Of a stretch of DNA of 22,500 nucleotides, positions 9,301 through 15,961 are shown piece after piece (within the stretch, counting starts at the first letter, position 1; each line of letters starts with the position of its first letter). The notes beneath the pieces were generated by a model. That model was given only the letters and a program-made list of their open reading frames with translations. It did no database searches and had not been told where the DNA came from. This DNA is from Zelonia costaricensis. Its lineage: Eukaryota > Euglenozoa > Kinetoplastea > Trypanosomatida > Trypanosomatidae. Position numbers and translations under genes: made by a program. The DNA lies in NCBI GenBank assembly GCA_030849075.1, contig JASAOO010003125.1, positions 1-22,500 on the forward strand, in the 5' to 3' direction.

Positions 9301-12154
9301 CGCCGAACCAGCGCGAGGCGGCCTGACGGAGGCCGGCGAAGAAGGAGTTGGACGACGTGGCCGCTGCTGCGGCTGCGGCTGCGGCTGCGGCGGAGGACGG
9401 GGAGCCGGACAGGACGGTCAGCGCCGTCTCGCGGCTGGACGGGGCGGCTCGGCTGAGCGCGGAGAGCGCGGCCACGACCCCGGGTGTGGCGGACGTCATC
9501 GACGCGTTCAGGGACGCCGCCGAGGAGGACGACGGCAGTGCCTGGGCGAGCGAGAGTGGGAAAACTTGTCCGGGGCTGCACATGTCCGCGTTGCGTGCGC
9601 GCGAGCCGCGGCGCGGCTGCGGCTGCTTGCGGCCCAGCAACAGGTTCATCGCCTCAAGCTTGTCGCGGTCGCCCATCGTGTTGTTGTACAGCCGCTTCAC
9701 CCCCATCAGCTGGTCCCAGCCCGCCCCGCGGTGCAGCACGCCGGCACCCACCTGCGCCGAGCCGCCGTACTGTATCGCGATGGCGTCGCCCATGGCGAGG
9801 TACATCTCCAGCAGAAGCTCATTCACGGCCGGGGAGTCGCGCACGTCGGCCGCATGGCGTAGCAGGCCCAGCGCCGCGAGCTGCTCACCCAGCGCGTGCA
9901 GGCCGTGAAAGAGCTGGCCGAGGTTGGTGCGGTCAATGCAGTCGAGGCAGTTGCTGCGCACCACGCCGCACTGCAGCTGCACGGCCACCGCCGGGGCCTC
10001 CGCGGCGTCCGTGGCCGCCGCCGCCGCCGCCGCCGTGGCATATGGCCCGCCACCGCCCGCACCGTGCAGCGTGGCTGTGTGGTGCGGGGTCGGCGGGTGG
10101 TCCGGCGGGAGAGAGGCGCCGCCGCCGCCACGGCTGGGTGGGCAACGGCGACACACAAAGCAGCCGGTTTCATGGAAGTGCTGCTCGGCGAGCGCGGTCA
10201 TGGTGTTCCACGCGAGCTGGCCGAGGCTGCGCAGGTCGGTGGACTCGTACTGCAGCACCTGCTTGCGTGAGGGAGGGCGGCAGCACGAAGGGCAAGCGGG
10301 CGTGGGGGCGGAGGCGGTCGTGCTGCCACCGTCCGAGTCGGCAGCGGCGGCCGCCGTCTTCTCCGCTTCCGCAGCGGCGGCCCGGTCCAGCGCGGCGACG
10401 AGCGCGCGCACGGCGGCCTGGTAGGCGTCGCCAAGTGCCGTCTCCCGCGTGTTGTGCTCCTTGCACTTGAGCAGGTCGTGCACGAGGATGGGGGCACCGT
10501 ACTGCTCCAGCAAGTCCTGAAAGTGCAGGCACGTCGCCGTCCACTGTGGGTCCTGTGGCCCAAGCACGATCGGCGGCTTCAGCTGCAGACGCGACGCCGT
10601 GGGCGGGTGGTACCACCGCACCGGCACCGACCCGCGCAGCTGCACGTACGAGCTCAGCGCGCCGGACGTGAAGTTGGCATTCCACGCCGACTCATCACTC
10701 ACGACTTGCTCCACCTCGACGTGGTTCGCGACGTGGCCGTCGCTGTTGAGCCCGCGGCGGAGGTACCGCACGCCGGCCGACGCCTTGCTCACGCGCGCGA
10801 TGAGGGTCAGGAGAAGCGTGTGAAAGTGGGGGCGCCGTACCACCACGACGCGCTGGATGACGTAGCCGTGGATCAGCAGCACGCACCACCGAGACAGCCC
10901 GGATGGGTACTTCGGGACCGTGTCGCGGCGACGCCGGGAACACGACGCGGCGGATGCAGCGCCCCGCGCCTCACCCCCACCCCCTCCGCGGCTGTCACCA
11001 TAAGTAGCGCTTCCTCCTTCTTCATCGCCCTCCTCCGCGTCCACCTCGCTTCCATCGATGTCGCGGTCGGGGTTGAGCTGCCACGGCTCCATGAGGTACT
11101 CGTTCCACACGTACTGCATCCGCGGCGCACAGCGTGGAGCACCTCGTGCCGGGTCGTGGGCGGGCTGAGTCGCCGCGTCAGCGGCTCCTGCCGCGAGCAT
11201 GTTGCGCTGCAGCGAGTTGGTCAAGTCGTAGCTGTGCGCGTAGAAGAAGGACGAGGGGCGCGAGAGGGAGCTGAGGAACTGCTGCCGGTAGAGCTCCTCG
11301 AGACTGCGCCGCTGGAAGAGGTACGAGGCGGCGCTGGAGGCGGAGGCGGAGGCCCCCGCTCCCGCCGCGGCGGGAGAGGCACGCCGCGTGTAGCCCCCAG
11401 CCCCCGCCGCGCGCCGGGACCCATACCCGGGCGACGACACGAACGACGAGAAGGCGCTCTCCAGTACGCCGCCGCCGCCGACAGCGCCGCTCATGCTGCG
11501 GCGCACGCGGTGCTGCATCTGCGCCTCTGCCGCGGCCACCCAGTCCGCGTCGAGCTGCAGCGACACGAGCTCGACGCTCACTGCCTCGAAGAGGCGGTGC
11601 ACACCGAGGTGCCCGGAGACACGCCGCTCTGTAGCGAGCACGGCGTAGTAGCCGGCGGTGAAGCGGATGCCGCCGAGGAAGGCGACGGCGCGCAGGGTGC
11701 GCAGCGTCGGGCCGTGCTCGCGCTGCAGCGCCTCGGTGAGCGCGGCGGCCTCGGTAGGAGAGTAGAGGGCGTAGCTCGTGAAGTCGTGCAGGTCGTCCAG
11801 CCCCCCGCCGCCACCGGTGCCGCTGCCGAAGACACCGCTGCGGAAGGAGGTTCGTGTGCCCTCGCGGTCGTCCTCCAGCTCCGACTCTGAGAAGGCGCCG
11901 GGCACACGCCAGCCCCCACCGCCGCTGCTGCTCTGGGTGACGACGCTTGTGTTACTCAGCGTGTTGCTGAGGCTTGTGAAGGCGGCGGCCTGCTCTGGGC
12001 TGTGCTTGCGGAAGGTCAGCAGGTGGAAGTCCTTCTGCAGGCTGTCGGTGCCCAGCAGGTAGCAGTGCGTCGCCGTGTCGTAGACGGTGATGCAGTCGAG
12101 CGGGAGCTGCAGCAGCTCAGGCAGCCGCGCACGGGGTGCGGGTGCCGCCGACAT
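3377..12154 (-). CDS. giant FIG4-type SAC phosphoinositide phosphatase with a DUF547-like domain
   Basis: A 2925-residue protein. The first 850 residues follow the FIG4/Sac3 pattern: a SAC-N strand region (~155-200, GIRFTAGYYAVL), FFYAHSYDLTNSLQRN (~305-320), YLRRGLNSDG (~464-473) and SSYVQLRGSVPVRW (~500-514). The catalytic motif RSNCLDCIDRTN lies at 733-744 (CX5R: Cys736, Arg742), followed by a YNNTMGDRDKLEAMNLLLG segment (~830) as in FIG4. Known FIG4 enzymes remove the 5-phosphate of PI(3,5)P2 on endolysosomal membranes with the Fab1/PIKfyve-Vac14 complex; the same role here is inferred. The rest is mostly Ala/Gly/Ser/Pro low complexity, including Pro10 near residue 1470. Residues ~2200-2340 (FFVNVFNAVYVAAW, then MKYGILGGNRAPPY) match the core of DUF547. 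The frame stays open 130 codons upstream, but that part looks like UTR, so I start at the ATG of MSAAPAPRAR. It ends in TGA. Confidence 0.85.
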   Translation of the reverse strand: MSAAPAPRARLPELLQLPLDCITVYDTATHCYLLGTDSLQKDFHLLTFRKHSPEQAAAFTSLSNTLSNTSVVTQSSSGGGGWRVPGAFSESELEDDREGTRTSFRSGVFGSGTGGGGGLDDLHDFTSYALYSPTEAAALTEALQREHGPTLRTLRAVAFLGGIRFTAGYYAVLATERRVSGHLGVHRLFEAVSVELVSLQLDADWVAAAEAQMQHRVRRSMSGAVGGGGVLESAFSSFVSSPGYGSRRAAGAGGYTRRASPAAAGAGASASASSAASYLFQRRSLEELYRQQFLSSLSRPSSFFYAHSYDLTNSLQRNMLAAGAADAATQPAHDPARGAPRCAPRMQYVWNEYLMEPWQLNPDRDIDGSEVDAEEGDEEGGSATYGDSRGGGGGEARGAASAASCSRRRRDTVPKYPSGLSRWCVLLIHGYVIQRVVVVRRPHFHTLLLTLIARVSKASAGVRYLRRGLNSDGHVANHVEVEQVVSDESAWNANFTSGALSSYVQLRGSVPVRWYHPPTASRLQLKPPIVLGPQDPQWTATCLHFQDLLEQYGAPILVHDLLKCKEHNTRETALGDAYQAAVRALVAALDRAAAAEAEKTAAAAADSDGGSTTASAPTPACPSCCRPPSRKQVLQYESTDLRSLGQLAWNTMTALAEQHFHETGCFVCRRCPPSRGGGGASLPPDHPPTPHHTATLHGAGGGGPYATAAAAAAATDAAEAPAVAVQLQCGVVRSNCLDCIDRTNLGQLFHGLHALGEQLAALGLLRHAADVRDSPAVNELLLEMYLAMGDAIAIQYGGSAQVGAGVLHRGAGWDQLMGVKRLYNNTMGDRDKLEAMNLLLGRKQPQPRRGSRARNADMCSPGQVFPLSLAQALPSSSSAASLNASMTSATPGVVAALSALSRAAPSSRETALTVLSGSPSSAAAAAAAAAAATSSNSFFAGLRQAASRWFGDGTSSSTTSAPTGAAAAAAAALRAAQHAAAEAEAEADYYEQVSGAPRLPPAGLLAAWWVQPMRRYAAWYAGCGARVRCASNAPPALPCEGVRGRVESPPSTGTATSASLAGMSGIEAALPASGSVAATPTSMRSAPSPIPAQPLSIAAGGGTGSHASSAAAYDGDTLARQLLEAEAQARGRWRCFIARVERQACLAPMRADALATLRGDRHSASAASPPSMRFRSPVAMASSLPGAAAGPGSSVAPHLGFTGHAVLPGSMSTMGLDDMGGVMMTMAMSRGAMPQLGEGTSLTAASNRQGGLAAAGGGSVGVEDGGGGGAEGGSRGGAVVAPPSSMAAPVLTVPLTLFCEPWVMLRTSTHILAVAYAADEGAEYCDVGSRPCAGGAPAEARQRRLRGTSHEAMLGLPPYGTELAVARQLFGGLTDAMTAAAVCPPRPVLQQLQPWRSPPEVHRHDRFPRVVRNSAFALQEAYLEQLASRETYWMAESAVTAAPARSISGSSLTGPVSHASRSCSRSSPPPPPPPPPGNATSVPGASHTLSPQAVTDRRFMAALLIDLYGAPAAWGVEDVVRALQRLVHPGRVSAAALQELRHPRVQPPLQGGDLARAAAAAGEEAEVWVYWRDRLAGLPPCEARAMPGRSAAGLGASSYSKRSSMLTPPRRPGVGAGGTPGLQKRTPNMRQSPPSLPLTHLRQDSTLDHNPRAQAAVVLLCHLTSILQYAPGTSTEPALPTAVDILGPAAATDSGVGQQGTHTGDALPASLVAGALLPFADPHLLAATRDRIGTTASATLHEPTADGLRRQWQLCRLLQPIFPGGALTPPTLYDLLHDFFAAMLLAVDDDDCGDAERQVVGGGDGGRRWPSWQQRQQRRRREYHVRYTFVLSQQHRHRQQEQSQPASAGARPMLRLLGDDGGDDASGGGAGGGGGLGAFMGTSPSLSSSSPQGPSNTASASVATGASASSASAAGAAAAPRTLHVPATLKVRYCCAALDLYRWCLAHCPSFAMPRPRTVARNDGGGGGGPSALSSARPALRTGGANAHAAAQAWHLLWWAVENSFVVPVVRRRGQATLEMLADETALFCVLRDVARVALNVERSSRDDVWQPQRPEVPARSGALVPGASAIYGVDLSASALPLHRPLRRGSLVGMLALSETLASLGLSAATLVQEFFRDRLVHGWVRQPLGASGGATVALFGGGAVAAADPSAPAEGTVLTAATVVRRFHRLAEDALQSMHGVMAALRHTSLAVLAQEEAPLHSYLSFFVNVFNAVYVAAWLTNVKELVSNGAAAATAAAHAAAAAASDGGAGTSPRKGSSARGYGATGGAGVGLAGAPQSGLAHMPTPRTVDMLPLPTLCNTSHACFMHVYGIAIGDVFLSLAEMKYGILGGNRAPPYCDVPLWPPVRGVGTEGAAASVQQRLVPLHLRTDVAEATRMDALQHHPQLHATQDFADLCEALSPTPRGAGDAPGVETGDWRTSQREQRGPLHQPSAPSHQRTISSTGGGGGLGRHPSCALHRGSSSSIDMAAAAAVAAAADSMRRSAPASPTSVPLSSNLPAGHALDGRGSAAHPRRRRRELIEAWSVDVVRHVPFRLLFQLIDTYLPPPILHLGGGGGVDGEGRPNPLDSLGGAGMGPGGGSGGGGGAAAGGGGNGGADAHYASLLDGLDRVPWCLRPLLNSAPLVHTTLQSSKLGAAYAVARSEDTAVTGTLAAQVSQDANGVLLQPCRMWSSPSYYVVGGDGMSGEEAVSHSFQLLQSLTGSYLGAGLYHPLHHGSATAATATSTDFPARVPRAPAQHLCAPLHADEAFGQLHATEARFRSAMLTTDPHIFCDLLLGAASTATTATTATTAAAAGLTPPSSAARHPHQPGSLASLPTAQQAGASHARVSGGTAAGPAADAAGSRFPFCGPGAAPASCSAALQNAMKPVLYEWCRALEDSSGSATVLTRPGSQLRATLKVVRLLEESYASGEAVRAAQAAVRLP

Positions 12155-12170
12155 GCGAGGCGGCGCGTCT

Positions 12171-12241
12171 CTGCAAAGGGTGCGCGTGTTGGGGGGGGGG
12201 GAATGTGGTATGATGCCGCCCGCACTGCGACAAAAAAAAAA
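12171..12241 (-). promoter_or_regulatory. two tandem candidate spliced-leader acceptors of the SAC gene
   Basis: On the minus strand a T10 tract (12241-12232) leads to the first AG at 12226-12225 (GTCGCAG), giving a 5' UTR of about 70 nt with no ATG in it. Closer in, a C11 tract (12201-12191) is followed by TTTGCAG ending at 12171, giving a 16-nt 5' UTR. Both fit the polypyrimidine-plus-AG rule and both support the ATG at 12154 as the true start. Confidence 0.6.
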
Positions 12242-12948
12242 GAGGGTGCCCGTTCCGCTTCCCACGCAGTCACACAGCTTCCCCAATGAACACACACACG
12301 CACACACACTCCACGTAAAAAGGGGAAACAGAGAACAGCAACAGCACCCAAGAGTCGATAAGAGAGGGAGGGCGGGCTTGTGTTTGTGGGGAGGGGAAGG
12401 GGGGAAGGGAGGCACCAAAGTGCCGTAATACACGTGCACACGCACGACGCGAAGGGGGTGTGAAGGGGTGCAGAAGGGGAGTGGAGGAAAGGAGGCGGGG
12501 TGAGGTGAGGGGGGGGGGGCACATGCGCCTTGGAAAGGCTCCACCCTCCTCCTCGATAGCGTCGTCCGCCCTCTCGCACTCTAGCCGGAAGTCACGAGGC
12601 GGCAAGTCGCTGCTGCTGCCTGTGAGTCCGTGTATGTGGGTGTGTGGGTCTGGCCGAGAGTGCAGGCGACGTGCCGCGTGAGCGCTGTCGCGCAGACAAT
12701 CCATAACGGGAGAAAGAGGGAGGCTGGGATCAAGGAGGAGCGGCACACGCGCACACACCACAGAGGGCGAATCGCATTGCGTTGGTCGCGTCATCGATCG
12801 AGTAACGCGGGCGGACGCACATGAAGGTGAACAGGTTAGACAGCGACTGTATCAGACACGCTTTCCCGCCGCTACCGCTCCCGACTGCACTTGCAGCACT
12901 CTGCGTCTTTTCTCTCTTTAGAGATTCTCCCCCGCGCGTGGAGGCGTT

Positions 12949-12978
12949 TGTGTGTGTGTGTGTGTGCGTGTGTGTGTG
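12949..12978. repeat. (TG)n microsatellite with one interruption
   Basis: TG repeat broken by a single C near 12967, in the intergenic region downstream of the exonuclease-Tpt1 gene. Confidence 0.9.
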
Positions 12979-13423
12979 CGAAGGTGGAGGGTCGCAGCTC
13001 CTGGGACGTTCAGGGGCCCTTGGCGACGCCGGTGTTGCCGGCGCACGATCCCCTCTCTCTCTTGCCAGCTCTCCGCGCCCAGCCCCTTCTCGCATCCGCG
13101 AGCCGCCTCGCGCCTCGCGCCCCCCCCCCCGCCCCGACTGCGCAACACGATGCACCGCACTCGTGAGGCGAGTGCACAAAAATGGCCAGATGAGAAGAGA
13201 AGGAAGAGAATCGAATACTGAAAAAGGGAGGCGGAGAAGATGGGTGAGCTGCGACGTGCGCTCATACCGTCTGTGACGGCGGCTGCGGTCCAGTGCGGCA
13301 CGCAGCCGCAGCAGCTTCGCGCGCATGCGCGTCGGTGGAGCGGCGTTCATGGCAACACGTACAGCGTCCTGCAGTGTAGTGAGACCCGCGCAACTGCACC
13401 TCCCCTCCCCCAGATGTCGTCCG

Positions 13424-15187
13424 TCATGCGGGATACACGGTGCGACCCGTGCTGCGGTCCACCACCTTGGCGACGTAGCGCAGCGGGAGCTGGCGGGTAT
13501 CAGCCACGCCGGGGGTCAGGATGACGCCGTTGGCGCTCTCGTACAGCGGCACCCCATCCGCGAGCAGCGCGGCGACGTCGAGGTAGATGAAGAGCTGCAC
13601 GTTCGCACGCATTCCACTAATCACCTGCGCGTCGTTCACAAGACCCTTGGCGAAGTGGATGTGCTGGCGGGTCATGGTGCTGAGGTAGCCGCACGCGCTG
13701 ATCGCCTTCCACGCATCCCAGTAGGTGCCGTGCACCGCGACCGGCACCTCCTCCACTCGTGTCAGCCGCCGCAGTGCCGGCTCCACGCCGTCCATGCTGT
13801 GCCCCTGCGCCGCAGAGATGTAGAGCCGGCCATCCACCGCCCCATAGACAAGCCGGAAGCGCTGCTTGTCCGAGTCGCGCACCATCACGGCGACCTCCGA
13901 CACCGTCACGCGCTGCTTCTGGGCGAGCTGCGGCTGTCGGAGCAGGTCGTCAAGAAGGACAAAGCCGTTCGCCGTGATGGGGACGCGCCACTGGAGCGCC
14001 TTGTGGCGGAGCAGCGTGGACATGAACTTGGAAATCGTCTTGAGCTGCTCCGGGCGGAGGGGGCGCGGCGCGACCGTGCCGGGGGCGGCGAGAACCTCCG
14101 CCACGGCGTCACGGCCCGCATCCACGTCGAGGGCGGGAAGGACACCGCGGTGTGCGGCAGGCTTTGACCCTGAAGCGGGGGCCGCTGCCGATGGTGCGGG
14201 TGCGCTCGCGTGCTCGACGCGGGCCTGCGACAGCGGCGGCGCCGCCGCTGCTACTGAGTCGGCCACGCCACCGTCAGCGAGGGAGCTCGTCAGCGACGTG
14301 AGCGGCGGCAACGCACTCGCTGACGAGGCGTGCCACGGCGCGAACCCGGGTGGTGCTGACGTCGCTGTCACGACGTGCCCGCGACGGAGCAGCGCGCACA
14401 ACACTGCCGCGATGTTGCGGCAGTCATCGATGCCGCTGTGGTGGCGACCCTGCAGCGACAGGCCCACCATCTGCAGCATCTCGGGCAGGTCAGACGGCGT
14501 GCGCGGCGCGCCAGGGCCGAGGCGCAGCTGGCCCATGCACTTCTTCAGGTTGCACCACCGCTGGAAGGCTGACGGAGTGCCGAGCCGCCCGCTGACCCTC
14601 ATCTGCGCCGGCAGCATGGTCTTGAGGTCCCAATCGCCGCACGTCACGACGCAGTAGCTGCGCAGCGGAGCCGCATCGCCGAGTCCGGCATCAGCTAGAA
14701 AGTGCAAGGCCTCGCGGTACACCGCTGGAAACGGGTCGCGGTCCCGCACCATGCTCTGTGTGATGCCCGTCAGCTCGGTGCAGAAGGCGGACAGAGTGGG
14801 GTGGCGGACGGGGCGCACGTACCGCTGGAACTCGACCACGGGCGTCGCCGTGCGACCGTCCACGAGGATCATGGGGAACTCAATCACCTCCGGGTCGGCG
14901 ACGCGCCTTCCGGCCTCGCAGGTCGCCTCGAAGTCGAGCACCACGTACACGTCGTAGGGCTGCGCAACGACGCCTGCCGCCGGACCAGCCGCCGCTGCCG
15001 CAGCGGCGCCATCGTGGGGAGGCGGGCGCACCGGCTGCGCTGGGCCGGGGGTGTGAGAGGGAGCACTGCGCGGCGCCGGGCTGCGCAGTGTCTGCTGCAC
15101 GAGCTCGGCATCGAGCTGGGCACCAGGAGCGGCGGGCATGCCACCGCCACCGCGAGGGGGCGCACGGCCAGCGGTGGAGAAGGACAT
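13424..15187 (-). CDS. fusion of ERI1-type DEDDh 3'-5' exonuclease and Tpt1/KptA tRNA 2'-phosphotransferase
   Basis: A 587-residue protein ending in TGA. Residues ~78-275 form a DEDDh exonuclease of the ERI1/3'hExo kind: VLDFEATC (Asp85, Glu87), CGDWDL (Asp187) and HHSGIDDCRNIA (His250, Asp255). ERI1 enzymes trim 3' ends of small RNAs, 5.8S rRNA and histone mRNA. After a low-complexity linker (~280-375), residues ~378-587 form a Tpt1 domain: SKFMSTLLRH (Arg394, His395), DKQRF (Arg443), AAQGHS, HGTYWDAW, MTRQHIHF (Arg507), SGMR and SANGVILTPG. Tpt1 uses NAD+ to remove the splice-junction 2'-phosphate left by tRNA ligase. The Arg-His-Arg-Arg tetrad known from yeast Tpt1 (R23, H24, R71, R138) is complete. 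The frame stays open 85 codons upstream, so an ATG at 15385 is an alternative start. Linking the protein to tRNA-Tyr intron splicing is inference. Confidence 0.88.
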   Translation of the reverse strand: MSFSTAGRAPPRGGGGMPAAPGAQLDAELVQQTLRSPAPRSAPSHTPGPAQPVRPPPHDGAAAAAAAGPAAGVVAQPYDVYVVLDFEATCEAGRRVADPEVIEFPMILVDGRTATPVVEFQRYVRPVRHPTLSAFCTELTGITQSMVRDRDPFPAVYREALHFLADAGLGDAAPLRSYCVVTCGDWDLKTMLPAQMRVSGRLGTPSAFQRWCNLKKCMGQLRLGPGAPRTPSDLPEMLQMVGLSLQGRHHSGIDDCRNIAAVLCALLRRGHVVTATSAPPGFAPWHASSASALPPLTSLTSSLADGGVADSVAAAAPPLSQARVEHASAPAPSAAAPASGSKPAAHRGVLPALDVDAGRDAVAEVLAAPGTVAPRPLRPEQLKTISKFMSTLLRHKALQWRVPITANGFVLLDDLLRQPQLAQKQRVTVSEVAVMVRDSDKQRFRLVYGAVDGRLYISAAQGHSMDGVEPALRRLTRVEEVPVAVHGTYWDAWKAISACGYLSTMTRQHIHFAKGLVNDAQVISGMRANVQLFIYLDVAALLADGVPLYESANGVILTPGVADTRQLPLRYVAKVVDRSTGRTVYPA

Positions 15188-15961
15188 CACGGAACGGAGA
15201 AGATGAAGTGCGGGCAAGCACCAAGAAGCTGGGGACGTGCGTGAGAGGCGCCGGGGACGCCGAGGTGGCAGTGACGAGGCGTTGCAGCACCGACGCGACG
15301 GGACTGCGGCAGGCGTGCACAGACGGCAGGACACACGGTGAAGGCGGAGAGGTGTGGACGTCAGCTGCAGCAGCGCACGCGGCATACACAGAGGAGGTGG
15401 GGGAGGGGAGGGTAGGGAGGGGGGGGGGGCTGTGAGCAGCACGTGAGGGACGTCACGCAGGAGACAGAGATCCGTGGAGGCTCTGGTGACTGGGAGAGCC
15501 CGCGACCTGTGCGGGGAGGGGAGGGGAGGGGGTAGACGTCATCAATGCGAAGGAGGGGGGGGGATCAAAAGAGTTTAGTAAGCGGCGAGACTGCGAGACA
15601 CTGTGAAGGAATCGCAGCAAGAGTCGGCACAAGGCACGGGTACCCGCGCAAGCCGTGGAGAAAGCGGATGCACAGGTGGACCACACCCCTGCTGCCCCAC
15701 CCCCCACCCCACCCCGCACTATTTATGCGTAGGGTGTGCGTTTGCATGTTGAGGTGCAGTTGTGTGTATGTGTGTGTGCAGTCATGTTGCTCAGCAGCGG
15801 CCTCAACCTCATCTAGTGTACGAGCCACGCTCCGCGTACGCCTCCGCGGCAAGGACGCACCCACGCACGCATGCAGAGGGAATCGAGATGCGACCCATGA
15901 GCGGCACCCACCGCCGCGACTGGCCTTTGCCCCCCCCCCCGCCCGCAGACTCCTTCCCTCC
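15188..15961 (-). other. intergenic region upstream of the exonuclease-Tpt1 gene
   Basis: This 774-bp gap holds a C-rich polypyrimidine block on the transcript strand (15386-15435), a G12 run on the plus strand (15419-15430), another GA-rich block near 15510-15560, short TG repeats near 15760-15780, and C11 on the plus strand (15930-15940) just past the stop of the next gene. I see no supported gene other than the possible N-terminal extension described separately. Confidence 0.6.
15365..15440 (-). promoter_or_regulatory. polypyrimidine tract and candidate spliced-leader acceptor of the exonuclease-Tpt1 gene
   Basis: On the minus strand the C/T-rich tract 15435-15386 is followed by ATG at 15385 and then by the first AG at 15366-15365 (CTGCTGCAG). 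Splicing at this AG would remove the upstream ATG and leave a 5' UTR of 177 nt before the ATG at 15187. Another AG stands before the tract (CTCACAG, near 15440), after its own pyrimidine-rich stretch; using it would keep the upstream ATG. Confidence 0.5.

Larger units (their letters stand above)
12155..13423 (-). other. intergenic region upstream of the SAC gene
   Basis: A 1.27-kb gap between the exonuclease-Tpt1 stop codon and the SAC start. It holds the SAC splice signals, T/C-rich and G-rich homopolymers (G11 at 12191-12201, a G run near 12511, C11 at 13120-13130), CA-rich sequence near 12290-12312 and a TG repeat. The open frames in it translate to Arg/Ser/His/Thr-rich repetitive sequence with no recognisable domain, so I call no gene. 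Confidence 0.65.

Noticed and set aside
12155..12544. 130-codon N-terminal extension of the SAC protein frame
   Set aside because: It is Pro/Cys/His-rich, contains translated polypyrimidine and homopolymer tracts and lies upstream of the candidate splice acceptors, so it is 5' UTR.
13814..13816. Serine 458 of the fusion protein in ISAAQGHS, where many Tpt1 proteins have Arg (IRANQGHS)
   Set aside because: At first this looked like loss of a catalytic residue. Yeast Tpt1 itself has ICATQGHS, and its essential Arg71 lies in KQRF, which is intact here (Arg443). The tetrad is complete.
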